A stretch of 58,669 nucleotides of DNA from Paraglaciecola sp. 20A4 (GTDB taxonomy: Bacteria; Pseudomonadota; Gammaproteobacteria; Enterobacterales; Alteromonadaceae): the NCBI RefSeq assembly GCF_011378905.1, contig NZ_WTPY01000030.1, positions 1 to 58,669 of the forward strand. Reading direction: 5' to 3'. Positions within the stretch are counted from its first letter, which is position 1. The number at the start of each line of letters is the position of its first letter. Made by a program: the position numbers and the translations under genes. Of the stretch, positions 17,678-26,149 are shown in pieces. The notes beneath the pieces were generated by a model that worked only from the letters and a program-made list of their open reading frames with translations, had not been told where the DNA came from and did no database searches.

Positions 17678-18616
17678 CTAATACACCCAACCATCAACAC
17701 AGCTGGTAGGTGTGCCGAGCTCGTCGATCTCAGCATAAATATCGTCTATATACTCTGAATCAACGCCATCTTCTTTGGCTTTTTCGAGCCAGAATGAAGC
17801 CCGTGGCATATCATTTTGACAAGCATAATAGGTGCCTAACCACGTTTCAGCTAAACGATAACCTTTCTTTGCCGATTGGGTGAAGGCGGCTAAGGCTTGG
17901 TCTTTTGCATGTTCTTGTAGTGATTTACCAAGAGCGTAATAAGCCTCAGGCTTCTTGAATTCATCGATGGCGAACTGCCACAAAGTTTGCGCTATAGCAG
18001 TGTCCCTGCGTATAGACTGAGAAAAGCTAAGCAGAGAATAGCGATAACTGCCATCGTCTAAGGATGACGCCAAGTCATGTATTTCTTGATAGGGTAAATT
18101 TTTGTAATCATTGATTTTACGATTGAATGCGTGCTGAACGTATTGTTCGCTGCGGGGTATTCTTGGCAAACCAAACAACAGCTTGTTTTGACGTAAAAAA
18201 GCGAGGTTTTCTTGTTCATTTGACTCGGTTAAGTAACGAAACCAATGGGCAAGTGCGTTACTGTCACAGCCGCCATGTTCCGTTATCACTTCATCAACCA
18301 TCTGCGTCGCCAACAACCGGGTTTCAGCTGCGCCTTCCATCCAATAAATGAATTCAGCTAAACCATAATCTATGTTCTTGCGCAGTAGGTAGTCTACCTC
18401 AGGTAAGAATTTAGGGTCTTGGGTTAAATCAGTCTCACAGCGCCCATTCATTTGCTTCAGCGCCATATTTACCAGCTCAATTTGCCCTATTACCTGCGCA
18501 TATTTCATGGCTAATTGCTCCATCTTAGAGGGCGCATTTGCATGTACACTTTTTACATGCACACTTAGCGTCAATATCGATAAAAACACACCTAACAATA
18601 ATAAATGGGTCATCAA
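17678..18616 (-). CDS. Exported Sel1/TPR-like repeat protein, unknown function
   Basis: The 312-residue protein has an N-terminal signal peptide (to about residue 26, VHANA-PS). The C-terminal third has helical repeats of Sel1 type: AQTLWQFAIDEFKKPEAYYALG, AKDQALAAFTQSAKKGYRLAE, and LGTYYACQNDMPRASFWLEKA. The repeats suggest a protein-protein scaffold in the periplasm. The first 150 residues show no named domain. It is convergent with the Lrp gene and 97 bases downstream of the LysE gene on the same strand. No partner can be named. Confidence 0.7.
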   Translation of the reverse strand: MMTHLLLLGVFLSILTLSVHVKSVHANAPSKMEQLAMKYAQVIGQIELVNMALKQMNGRCETDLTQDPKFLPEVDYLLRKNIDYGLAEFIYWMEGAAETRLLATQMVDEVITEHGGCDSNALAHWFRYLTESNEQENLAFLRQNKLLFGLPRIPRSEQYVQHAFNRKINDYKNLPYQEIHDLASSLDDGSYRYSLLSFSQSIRRDTAIAQTLWQFAIDEFKKPEAYYALGKSLQEHAKDQALAAFTQSAKKGYRLAETWLGTYYACQNDMPRASFWLEKAKEDGVDSEYIDDIYAEIDELGTPTSCVDGWVY

Positions 18617-18664
18617 CTGCCTTTTGTTTTACTCGCGAGAATGTACACAGAATCATTGCACTAT

Positions 18665-18718
18665 GCGTTAAGGCTTATTGCGTTAGGGCTTATGGCATTA
18701 AAGCTCAATGCACTAACG
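18665..18718. repeat. Degenerate 15-bp tandem repeat
   Basis: Three and a half diverged copies of a 15-base unit (GCGTTAAGGCTTATT, GCGTTAGGGCTTATG, GCATTAAAGCTCAAT, GCACTAACG). The last copy overlaps the stop codon end of the LysE-family gene. Confidence 0.6.
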
Positions 18719-19366
18719 TTCGTTGGGCGCGACGGTTTGATCATCGAAAATAAGTTTCGATCCCAGAAAGACTAATACACTGCCAGATACACCTTCCATC
18801 CAACGCATGGCTGTGCTGCTAGCAAAAAAGCGCTTCGCCGAACTAACCGCACCTGCAAGGCTGCACTGCCAAATCATGGCAATCACAAAGTGTATGGCTG
18901 CCATAGTCATTGCTTGTAGAAACGGCGAGTACTGAGGGTCAATAAATTGCGGTAAAAAGGCTAAATAAAACACGGCGGTTTTAGGGTTAAGCACATTCGA
19001 TAAAAAACCCTCTTTTAACGAGCGATTCAGACTTGAAACTCTTACACCGCTAGCATCAATGGCAACACTCGCATCATGTTTAAGCGCGGCTTTTAATGCC
19101 CCCATGCCTAACCAAATGAGGTAGGCGGCACCTATCCATTTTACCACCATAAAAAGCTCAGCTGATTGCAATAAAATTGCCGATATCCCGACAGCAGAAA
19201 AGGTTGCGTGCACAAATAACCCTAGGCAAATTCCCAGACTAGTTACCACGCCATCGCGCCCACCAGAGCGGCTGGTATTTTTTATCACAAGCACGGTATC
19301 AATACCCGGGGTAAGGGTTAACAGGGTAATTGCCAATAAAAAGGCTTCAAAATTTAAAATGTGCAT
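18713..19366 (-). CDS. LysE/RhtB family amino-acid exporter
   Basis: The 217-residue inner-membrane protein has about six TM segments and the LysE-family hallmarks: TLTPGIDTVLVIKNT in the first loop (16-30), AAYLIWLGMGALKAAL, and GFLSNVLNPKTAVFYLAFLPQFI. Members pump amino acids or their analogues out using the proton gradient; the substrate here is unknown. The stop codon is TAA at 18713-18715. It is not in a clear operon; the next gene on the strand starts 97 bases on. Confidence 0.93.
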   Translation of the reverse strand: MHILNFEAFLLAITLLTLTPGIDTVLVIKNTSRSGGRDGVVTSLGICLGLFVHATFSAVGISAILLQSAELFMVVKWIGAAYLIWLGMGALKAALKHDASVAIDASGVRVSSLNRSLKEGFLSNVLNPKTAVFYLAFLPQFIDPQYSPFLQAMTMAAIHFVIAMIWQCSLAGAVSSAKRFFASSTAMRWMEGVSGSVLVFLGSKLIFDDQTVAPNER

Positions 19367-19651
19367 CTATCAAACTCAATTATTGCGACGGTGAGTACAG
19401 CGGCTTATTAAAGGAAATTTATACCACACTGTGCACGGTAATCGAATCCCTGCTTATCAAACTACGAAGAATTAAAATGACCCAGAGTAAGAAAATGGAC
19501 AATTGTTAAAAGAAATTCGTCAAATAGGGTAAGAGGCCATGTAAGTATTTGTAATAAAATTAGATTTTCATCAATGAATATGTGAGGCTGTTTTTAAAAC
19601 ACATCCACGAACGCTGTAAAATAAAGATTCAAATGAAAAAGGATATCAAGC

Positions 19652-20716
19652 ATGCGCTTATCTAATCGACTCCCGTCACTAATAGGCCTTATGGTATTTA
19701 GTGCAGTGTTTTTAGGGGGATGCGACAGCTCCTCCGACAATATGATTAAAAAGTCTGCTATTTCTACTGGCATAGACATTTCGATGTTTGCCAAAGACGC
19801 ATTTACCGAAGCCCCAAAAATTGTTGATTGCGAAACGGCACAAGGCACTGCAACAACGTGCTATCAGTTCGTTACGTCAGGTGCCCCAGCAGGACGCGTA
19901 CCAGGCCCTTTCTGCCCTAGAACAATCAGCGATGGCGCCGATGTGACTGGGGGCTGGTTTAGTAAAGACGGCACAGGTGATTTGATCGACCTCACCGGTA
20001 ACTTTATTTTAATGTTGGGTGAATATTACGGTGATGAAAAATGGATGCTTTACGACGCTAAAACCAAAAAGATACGTTACACGGCCACCAAAGCGGCATG
20101 TTCAGGGGCAGCACGGCCTGATGTAGAAGAGCAATATAAGCAAAACTGCATTGAGTGCGAATTGACATATCTTGATGATGATTTTTCTTTAACGTACCTC
20201 ATTCCGACTACGCCTATACCTGGCGCAGAAACAGCCCGAGTGCACACCGTGGGCATAGCCCTAGATGGTACGGAATTATCAGGGCCTGCGCCTATAAACG
20301 CTATTTTAGGAAGTTATACCATTGCGGCGTTTGATGATTGCGGCGGGCATATTAATTTGCACCAAGGTTATCACTACCATTCTACAACTGGATGCACTAA
20401 CGCTGTAGCTAGCGAAGACGGACATGCATCATTAATTGGTTATGCCGTTGATGGTTACGGTATATACGCGATGAGAGACGCACAAGGCAAAGAAGAATCA
20501 CTTGATCAGTGCCGCGGTACAACTGACGAAACGAGGGGCTATCATTACCATGCTGCGACTCCCAGCGAAAACATGTTTATTGGGTGTTTGCATGGTGAAG
20601 CGGTGAGTTCAGGGGATGGCCCTCCAGACGGTCCTCCTGGTGATAGGCCTCCTCCGGAGGGAGCTCCACCCGCTGGTGGCCATTTATCCGCTGGTGGCCC
20701 TTCGAATCATGGTTAA
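19652..20716 (+). CDS. YHYH domain lipoprotein
   Basis: The 354-residue protein is a lipoprotein (lipobox LGGC, Cys24). It has two copies of the YHYH hallmark: LHQGYHYHSTTGC and RGYHYHAATPSENMFIGCLHG. The tail is proline/glycine rich (GPPDGPPGDRPPPEGAPPAG). The 11-13 cysteines suggest disulfides. The His-Tyr motifs could bind a metal, but no activity is known for the family. A small exported protein follows immediately and probably forms an operon with it. Confidence 0.85.
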   Translation: MRLSNRLPSLIGLMVFSAVFLGGCDSSSDNMIKKSAISTGIDISMFAKDAFTEAPKIVDCETAQGTATTCYQFVTSGAPAGRVPGPFCPRTISDGADVTGGWFSKDGTGDLIDLTGNFILMLGEYYGDEKWMLYDAKTKKIRYTATKAACSGAARPDVEEQYKQNCIECELTYLDDDFSLTYLIPTTPIPGAETARVHTVGIALDGTELSGPAPINAILGSYTIAAFDDCGGHINLHQGYHYHSTTGCTNAVASEDGHASLIGYAVDGYGIYAMRDAQGKEESLDQCRGTTDETRGYHYHAATPSENMFIGCLHGEAVSSGDGPPDGPPGDRPPPEGAPPAGGHLSAGGPSNHG

Positions 20717-20741
20717 CGGAAAAACGATAGGAATGGAATTT

Positions 20742-21062
20742 ATGCTGTTTACAAAAATGCTGCATAGAGCGCTAATCGTGCTTCTAGCGGCTACCCCTTT
20801 GTTGACTGTTCCTGAGTCTGCCCACGCACACTCGGGGCCACTCAACGTTATTGCGCTAAATGCATGCCAAGAAAAAGCAAAGTCTGATGCATGCGAGTAT
20901 GAAGGTGGCCATAACGATTTATATATTGGTACCTGCCAATATATGGCAACCGCCTTAATGTGCGTAAGAAACCAACCGATTCAAAAGGTGACGCCTAAAA
21001 AGTCGGGATCTGACGAAGAGCATACGCACCGAGTACAAACTGAGACGCCAGTAAACGGCTAG
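20742..21062 (+). CDS. Small exported protein, partner of YHYH lipoprotein
   Basis: The 106-residue protein has a signal peptide (MLFTKMLHRALIVLLAATPL, cleavage near SAHA-HS). The mature part has four cysteines (ACQEK, DACEYEGG, GTCQYM, LMCVRN). The ATG at 20742 has AGGA ten bases upstream; an ATG at 20733 is too close to it. It starts 25 bases after the YHYH gene and is most likely co-transcribed. Similar cysteine spacing suggests a compact disulfide-bonded domain. I recognise no family name. Confidence 0.7.
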   Translation: MLFTKMLHRALIVLLAATPLLTVPESAHAHSGPLNVIALNACQEKAKSDACEYEGGHNDLYIGTCQYMATALMCVRNQPIQKVTPKKSGSDEEHTHRVQTETPVNG

Positions 21063-21142
21063 CATTGACGCCTCACTAAATTTCCGTCGTATGGCGACAG
21101 TAGCGCGGCTACCGTAGCGCGGTTATCCTAGCTAAATTTTTT

Positions 21143-21583
21143 TTAACTCGTGCTAACTTTATAAGGGTTAACAACAACTTGATATTGTTGATTACGGGGA
21201 TCAAACCGATACCAAACCCCTTTGCATTCGTGATAGTCGAACTCATGATAACGAACAATGCGATGCCGTTTAGGGAGCTCATTGACCCATACCCCTATTG
21301 GAGCCGCAATGACTTCGTAGCCCCGCGATGAGTCGCGATAGAATACGCCATCAGCATAATAGCGGCCTGAGCCGATAGGGGTATGTTTGTCGGGGATGGA
21401 GGATATGATGGTGCCAATCGCAACCCCTACGCCTAATATAATTAGCGCCGCTGGCCCATTACCTCCACCACGAACATTAACGCTACCATGGCCATGCCCC
21501 CCCGAATGCCTACCATGAAACAAACCGCACGACGACAAAAGAAAACAACTACTCAGGGTGATAAAGACAGTACGAACTTTCAT
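21143..21583 (-). CDS. Lipoprotein with glycine-rich hydrophobic segment, unknown function
   Basis: The 146-residue protein starts MKVRTVFITLSSCFLLSSCG (lipobox LSSC). A His/Gly-rich stretch and one hydrophobic segment (ALIILGVGVAIGTIISS) follow. The soluble end contains YYADGVFYRDSSRGYEVIAAPIG, a pattern seen in DUF6515-like envelope proteins. The ATG at 21583 has GGGAG seven bases upstream; the 15 extra residues of the longer frame are not supported. Function unknown; probably an envelope component. Confidence 0.75.
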   Translation of the reverse strand: MKVRTVFITLSSCFLLSSCGLFHGRHSGGHGHGSVNVRGGGNGPAALIILGVGVAIGTIISSIPDKHTPIGSGRYYADGVFYRDSSRGYEVIAAPIGVWVNELPKRHRIVRYHEFDYHECKGVWYRFDPRNQQYQVVVNPYKVSTS

Positions 21584-21762
21584 AACAATGCTCCCAAAAT
21601 TTACTTTCATGTATTTTGGATACTGCAACTAGGAGATTGTTAGTGTGTATAGCGTAAAGATTGTGTAAAGGGGTAAGGTTAAAAAGTATGGGGGACTAGA
21701 TTTGATTGAATACCGAACGCATAGGCGCTCGCATAAATTATTTAATATTAGTTTACTTTACA

Positions 21763-22000
21763 CTAAACTTTAGCGGATCTGGGCGTGTATATACCCCAGG
21801 TTATCGCTCCTAATAAGGCATTTATAAACGTTTGTTGTGCTTCAACTTTAATAATATTTACTGCACCACCACAAATTTGCGCAGCATTGGTTACTTGCTC
21901 TTGACCTAGGCCGCTGATAAAAAATGTTTGAGACTTGTCAGAGGTAGGCACCTCAGCATTAACGGTGAATGTTTGAGCTGCTTGATTATGAATTGTTGCC
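21763..22000 (-). pseudogene. Bor-like lipoprotein gene, decayed at both ends
   Basis: The frame reads QAAQTFTVNAEV, then SQTFFISGLGQEQ, AAQICGGAVNIIKVEAQQTF and LLGAITWGIYTPRSAKV. This matches the lambda/E. coli Bor (Iss) lipoprotein in order and spacing. The expected lipoprotein signal and lipobox cysteine are missing upstream; the same frame runs into HNQAAQ with no Met. The C-terminal VYC of Bor is cut by a TAG exactly where Tyr is expected (KV, TAG, then a Cys codon). I see no intact start, so I consider it inactive. Bor-type genes are phage- or plasmid-borne serum-resistance factors elsewhere; here it is probably an old acquisition. Confidence 0.7.
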
Positions 22001-22574
22001 CTTAAAATATAATTCCATGTATAGGCAAAAACATGAAAATGCTAACCTGCAAATCGCGCCGGTTAGATACTATTGCTCAAAGGTGAGGTAAGTGATTTTT
22101 ATACGTAGCGATAGGTTGATGGTAATATTTTCACTTACTTTACACGACTTTTTTTACCACGTTAGTTTGTTGGAACATCCGTTGTTATTATTAAGGCATA
22201 TTGGAATCGAGTAAGCTAAGTCAAAGAAAAGACCATAGAGTAATCTTGAAAAGTTAGACATTTTTTAAGCAATATCTGAAGCTTGCTTTAGATATCCAAT
22301 TGGATCCGTGTTTTTATTTGCGGTTTAAGCTGAAGTTGCATTAGCCCCGAGCAGCGTAAATTGGGACGTACTTTGAAAGCAGGCATGATTGCCCTGTGCG
22401 AAATGCATAAGTGGCTGCGGGCCATTAATACGCAAACGTAGCGCATATCTTACTGCACTGAGTAAATATGATGTGCGCTGTAAGACGTTCACCAAGCGAA
22501 TGTCTTACAGCGCAACTTTACTCTTAGAGTGAGAATCAAAAACAAGCGAGAAATGCTGACTTGCCATAAAGCGT
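22001..22574. other. Intergenic stretch with one long hairpin
   Basis: About 570 bases with no convincing gene. A short open run at about 22338-22440 (ending LKAGMIALCEMHKWLRAIN) may be a coding relic but matches nothing I know. The hairpin at 22474-22514 is the only strong structure. Confidence 0.5.
22474..22514. repeat. 17-bp inverted repeat (hairpin)
   Basis: Left arm TGCGCTGTAAGACGTTC (22474-22490), 7-base loop, right arm 22498-22514; 16 of 17 positions pair and the last is a G-T type mismatch. It is 60 bases beyond the end of the class I/II aminotransferase gene, but neither side has a T run. It could be a factor-dependent terminator or an RNA-stabilising element. Confidence 0.8.
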
Positions 22575-23759
22575 TTATAAAATGAGTTTTGTCATAAACC
22601 CATCTAATCTGGCCAATCCCTCTTGCAATTCACTTTCAGCAGATGCAAATGATAGGCGCACATAATGGTCGCCCTGATATTCGCCAAAATCATTACCGGG
22701 CGTTAATGCTACATGAGCTTCTTGTAGCGCGCGTTCGCAAAATGTCATCGCAGACAAGCCCGTAGGGCTTACATCTATGTACACATAAAACGCGCCATCT
22801 GGCTGAACAGGTACGTGTAAACCACATTCTTTCAAACCCGCTAAAATCAATTCTTTACGAGACTTAAGCATCGCGCGGCGTGATTCACATACGGCAATAG
22901 AAGCCGGTGTAAAACACGCAAGGGCTGCTTTTTGCGCCAACGTCGATGGGCAAATGTAATAGTTTTGCGCCATGCGTTCCATCACAGGTACGGCACGTTC
23001 CGGCACAACGCACCAACCAAGTCGCCATCCTGTCATGCCGAAGTATTTCGAAAAGCTATTAATAACCAGTGCTTCATCATCAAACGATAAAGCCGTAACC
23101 GGTTGATAATCTGCGTCACCGTGATGCAGATTAAGGTAAATTTCATCAATAATGCGCCATGCACCGTGGCTTTTAGCGAACTCGCACATGGCCTTTAATT
23201 CTTCTGGCGCAACGGCAGTGCCTGTTGGGTTTGAAGGTGTGGCTAACATCAAACCACGCGTACCGTCTTGCCAGTGTTTTTCAAGCAAGTCCATATTTAA
23301 CTGGAAGCGTGAATCTGCTGTAGTCGGCACTAACTGAACATTGCCACCAAAGCTCTTAATAAACTGGCGGTTACAGGGATATGAGGGGTCGCCCATGATC
23401 ACATTATCGCCAGCATCGACAAATGCGGCGGATAACAGCAATAAAGCAGCCGATGCCCCCGCGGTCACAACGATACGGTCGGGGCTTAAGTTAATATTAT
23501 GCGCCGTTTTATAAAAGCCCGCGATGGCTGCGCGCAGTTCAGGTAAGCCTAATGCCGATGTGTAGGGCAGGGGGGAAGTTGTGGCCAAGTTTTGCATAGC
23601 AAGCAATACATCAGGCGGCGCCCCAAAATCAGGCTCACCAATGTTTAGCTTCACCACATGATGGCCTTGGGCCTCTAACTCTGCTGCCTTAGCCCCAAAA
23701 GCCATTGCAAAAAAAGGCGAAATATCTTGGGCGCGCTGTGAATATTTCAAATGATACAA
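22575..23759 (-). CDS. Pyridoxal phosphate-dependent aminotransferase class I/II
   Basis: The 394-residue protein has the fold-type I aspartate-aminotransferase pattern. VVKLNIGEPDFGAPPDV is at 35-51, TPSNPTGTAV with the conserved Asn at about 177, and DEIYLNL with Asp205 and Tyr208. The PLP lysine is in NSFSKYFGMTGWRLGW (Lys238), and the substrate-carboxylate Arg is in HYVRLSFA. Members transaminate aspartate, alanine or aromatic amino acids; the specificity here is open. Cytoplasmic. It stands alone, facing the heme operon across 331 bases. Confidence 0.92.
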   Translation of the reverse strand: MYHLKYSQRAQDISPFFAMAFGAKAAELEAQGHHVVKLNIGEPDFGAPPDVLLAMQNLATTSPLPYTSALGLPELRAAIAGFYKTAHNINLSPDRIVVTAGASAALLLLSAAFVDAGDNVIMGDPSYPCNRQFIKSFGGNVQLVPTTADSRFQLNMDLLEKHWQDGTRGLMLATPSNPTGTAVAPEELKAMCEFAKSHGAWRIIDEIYLNLHHGDADYQPVTALSFDDEALVINSFSKYFGMTGWRLGWCVVPERAVPVMERMAQNYYICPSTLAQKAALACFTPASIAVCESRRAMLKSRKELILAGLKECGLHVPVQPDGAFYVYIDVSPTGLSAMTFCERALQEAHVALTPGNDFGEYQGDHYVRLSFASAESELQEGLARLDGFMTKLIL

Positions 23760-24051
23760 CCTGATTTATTGAAAAAAAAATTGAAAACGTAAGGCCGATA
23801 TTCTGCCACTTTTAGGTCTATAAAACAGCATTAAACATTGAAACAAGTCTACTAAATTTGTCTCGCATAATAAGCACTGTGCTTACTTGCAGGCACTTGT
23901 GCTGTTTTAGATTTACGTGTTGTAAGAAGAGTATTTAAGTTTACTTAGTCCCCACTTTTTCTGACCCCACTTTTTCCGTAGGTCTTTGGGTTGGCGAGCA
24001 ATATTTTTATAAATCACTTGACCAATGGGATAGAAATGTGACAAATTAAAA
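23760..24051. other. Intergenic stretch with 15-bp direct repeat
   Basis: Contains two adjoining copies of CCCCACTTTTTCTGA-like sequence (23950-23964 and 23965-23979). On the minus strand this reads GGGGTCAGA, the same core as the array at 58494-58593. Upstream of it is AT-rich promoter-like DNA. Confidence 0.6.
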
Positions 24052-24078
24052 TGCAAATGATAACTATTACTATTTGCA
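24052..24078. promoter_or_regulatory. Fur box of heme operon
   Basis: 27-bp palindrome with 7-bp perfect arms (TGCAAAT and ATTTGCA) around GATAACTATTAC. The middle 19 bases match the Fur consensus GATAATGATAATCATTATC at most positions. It ends 13 bases before the receptor start, so bound Fur would block transcription when iron is plentiful. Confidence 0.85.
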
Positions 24079-24090
24079 GTTGAGATTCAC

Positions 24091-26121
24091 GTGAACCTTA
24101 AGCCAATCATATCTTGCCTGATAATGTTAAATGCTAGCGCCTACGGCCAGTCGTTTTCTGGAAAAAAGAACAATATCGATAACGAGCCACTCGAACGCAT
24201 GGTCGTTACCGGCACCCGCAGTGAATTAGCTCAATCCCGTAGTCCAATTTCTATTGATGTAATAAGTGGCGTTGAGCTACAACAAGTTAGCCACGGTACA
24301 TTGGCGAGTGCACTTAATTACATCCCTGGAGTGGTGACCAAACGCAACAGCAAAGATGGTTACACAGTGCAAATGCAGGGCTTTGATGGAGATCATGTGC
24401 TGGTGTTGCTTGACAGCCAACCGCTTATTTCCCCTACGGGCTCCTCGGTCGATTTAGATCAAATCAGTGTACTAAACATTGAGCGCATTGAAGTGTTACG
24501 CGGCGCTGCTTCAGTGCTTTACGGTAGTTCAGCCATGGGCGGCGTAATCAACATCATTACCCGGAAACAAGCCAGAAACAGTGGCAAGTTCAGATACCAA
24601 GCGAGTAGCTATACACAAAATAGCATTGATTCAGGTGATGTGGCTGGCTTGTATCAGTTAGACCTTAGTCAAATGATTTTAGGTTGGCAGGGAAGTGTTA
24701 GCGCACAAAAAATTGACGACCCCGGTTTTGACTATGACGAAAATACACTCGCACAAAGCGCTCCAAGCACGGACAAAACATTTGTTAATTTCGGGCTTGC
24801 CCGCACATTTGGTGAGATAAATTTAGCATTGAAGTCGCGCTATTTTAGCGATGAAAAAACAAAACTGCGTTATGCCATTCCGGGGCAGACAGGCGATATA
24901 AGCTATCTATCAGATGTGGAGCAGTGGCAACAGGATTTTAGTCTCAGCAAAGAGCAATTATGGAAGGTACAAGGGCGCTATCTGCAACATGATGAAACCA
25001 GCGGTGACTCGAACGGCCTGCGCGATGCCATTATTAAACTGGCGGAATTAGACAGCCAATACCAGTGGCAACTAAAAGACTTTTCGTTTGTGTCTGGCTT
25101 GGTATTACACCGAGATGAACTGTACCAAATAAAGCAGCCTGTGGTGTCAAGCTCTACGGGGGATGCTACATCAAACGGCACTATTGAAATTGATGACAAA
25201 GGCCGCAACAGCGCAGAGGGCTACACCCAAGGGAGTTGGCAGGTAGGCGAGCATGAATTAGTCGCTGGCGTACGGGTTCAGCACGACAGCGATTTTGGTT
25301 GGCATTCTGCTACTCGTGTGAATGGCTTATTCGCTCTAAATAAAGATACACACAATGCATGGCAATTGCGTGTCGGGGCGGGGCAGAGTTATCGCGTCCC
25401 TACATTGAAAGAGCGTTTTTATGTGTTTGATCACAGTAACTTAGGTTACATGGTATTGGGCAATAAATTTCTTGAGCCTGAAACTGCGCTCAGTGCCAAT
25501 GTAGAAATGAGTTATCAGGGCAGTGTTGGCAATTTACTGGCCTTGGGGACTTCTACTAACCAGCAGAGATCGCCGAGGTTATCACTACGGGCTAATGCGC
25601 ACTACGCCAAAGCGGAAGACTTTATTACCACAGTAACGGACGCAGAGGCATCGGCGCAAACGGGCTTGCTTATCTCACGTTATGAGAACGTAGATCAAAC
25701 CTATATCAAAGGCGTGGACTTATCAGCCAAGCTAAGCTGGGCCAAGGTCGATTATCAATTGAGCTACAGCTACCTGCACGCAACTGACGATGACGGCGCA
25801 TATTTAAGCGACCGTCCTACCCACCAGATTAAATCCAACGTGAATTGGCAGCTGCCCTTCGACATCAATCTTCTAGCGTATGTGGTCTATGAGGCGGGCG
25901 AACATCAAAACAGCACCCAAACCGGCATCGAAAAAGACGATTGGCTAAGCGTGAACCTAAGTGTAAATCAGCATATCAACGAGCAATGGCAGTGGAATGC
26001 TGGAGTCGACAATGTGTTCGATGAACATCAAGACAGTACCGCCATTGCCTCAGGATTACTCGACGTCAGACCACTTGCGAGTCGGCGATTGTTTGCAGGT
26101 GTGACATATCAATTTTACTAA
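24091..26121 (+). CDS. TonB-dependent outer-membrane receptor, probably for heme
   Basis: The 676-residue protein has a signal peptide (about 1-20). A TonB box-like ERMVVTGTRSE comes next, then the plug domain (LNYIPGVVTKRNSKDG, IERIEVLRGAASVLYGSSAMGGVINIIT) and a barrel ending in LFAGVTYQFY with a terminal aromatic. The receptor size suits heme or vitamin B12 receptors. The Fur box at its promoter and the HmuY-HmuTUV-HugZ genes behind it point to heme. The GTG start at 24091 sits just behind the Fur box. It takes up ligand using energy from TonB-ExbBD encoded elsewhere. Confidence 0.92.
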   Translation: MNLKPIISCLIMLNASAYGQSFSGKKNNIDNEPLERMVVTGTRSELAQSRSPISIDVISGVELQQVSHGTLASALNYIPGVVTKRNSKDGYTVQMQGFDGDHVLVLLDSQPLISPTGSSVDLDQISVLNIERIEVLRGAASVLYGSSAMGGVINIITRKQARNSGKFRYQASSYTQNSIDSGDVAGLYQLDLSQMILGWQGSVSAQKIDDPGFDYDENTLAQSAPSTDKTFVNFGLARTFGEINLALKSRYFSDEKTKLRYAIPGQTGDISYLSDVEQWQQDFSLSKEQLWKVQGRYLQHDETSGDSNGLRDAIIKLAELDSQYQWQLKDFSFVSGLVLHRDELYQIKQPVVSSSTGDATSNGTIEIDDKGRNSAEGYTQGSWQVGEHELVAGVRVQHDSDFGWHSATRVNGLFALNKDTHNAWQLRVGAGQSYRVPTLKERFYVFDHSNLGYMVLGNKFLEPETALSANVEMSYQGSVGNLLALGTSTNQQRSPRLSLRANAHYAKAEDFITTVTDAEASAQTGLLISRYENVDQTYIKGVDLSAKLSWAKVDYQLSYSYLHATDDDGAYLSDRPTHQIKSNVNWQLPFDINLLAYVVYEAGEHQNSTQTGIEKDDWLSVNLSVNQHINEQWQWNAGVDNVFDEHQDSTAIASGLLDVRPLASRRLFAGVTYQFY

Positions 26122-26149
26122 AACACACAACTAAAAAGGATTACTTTGT

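Noticed and set aside
20577-20765. Minus-strand frame with His/Pro-rich ending
   Set aside because: Mirror image of the repetitive YHYH tail.
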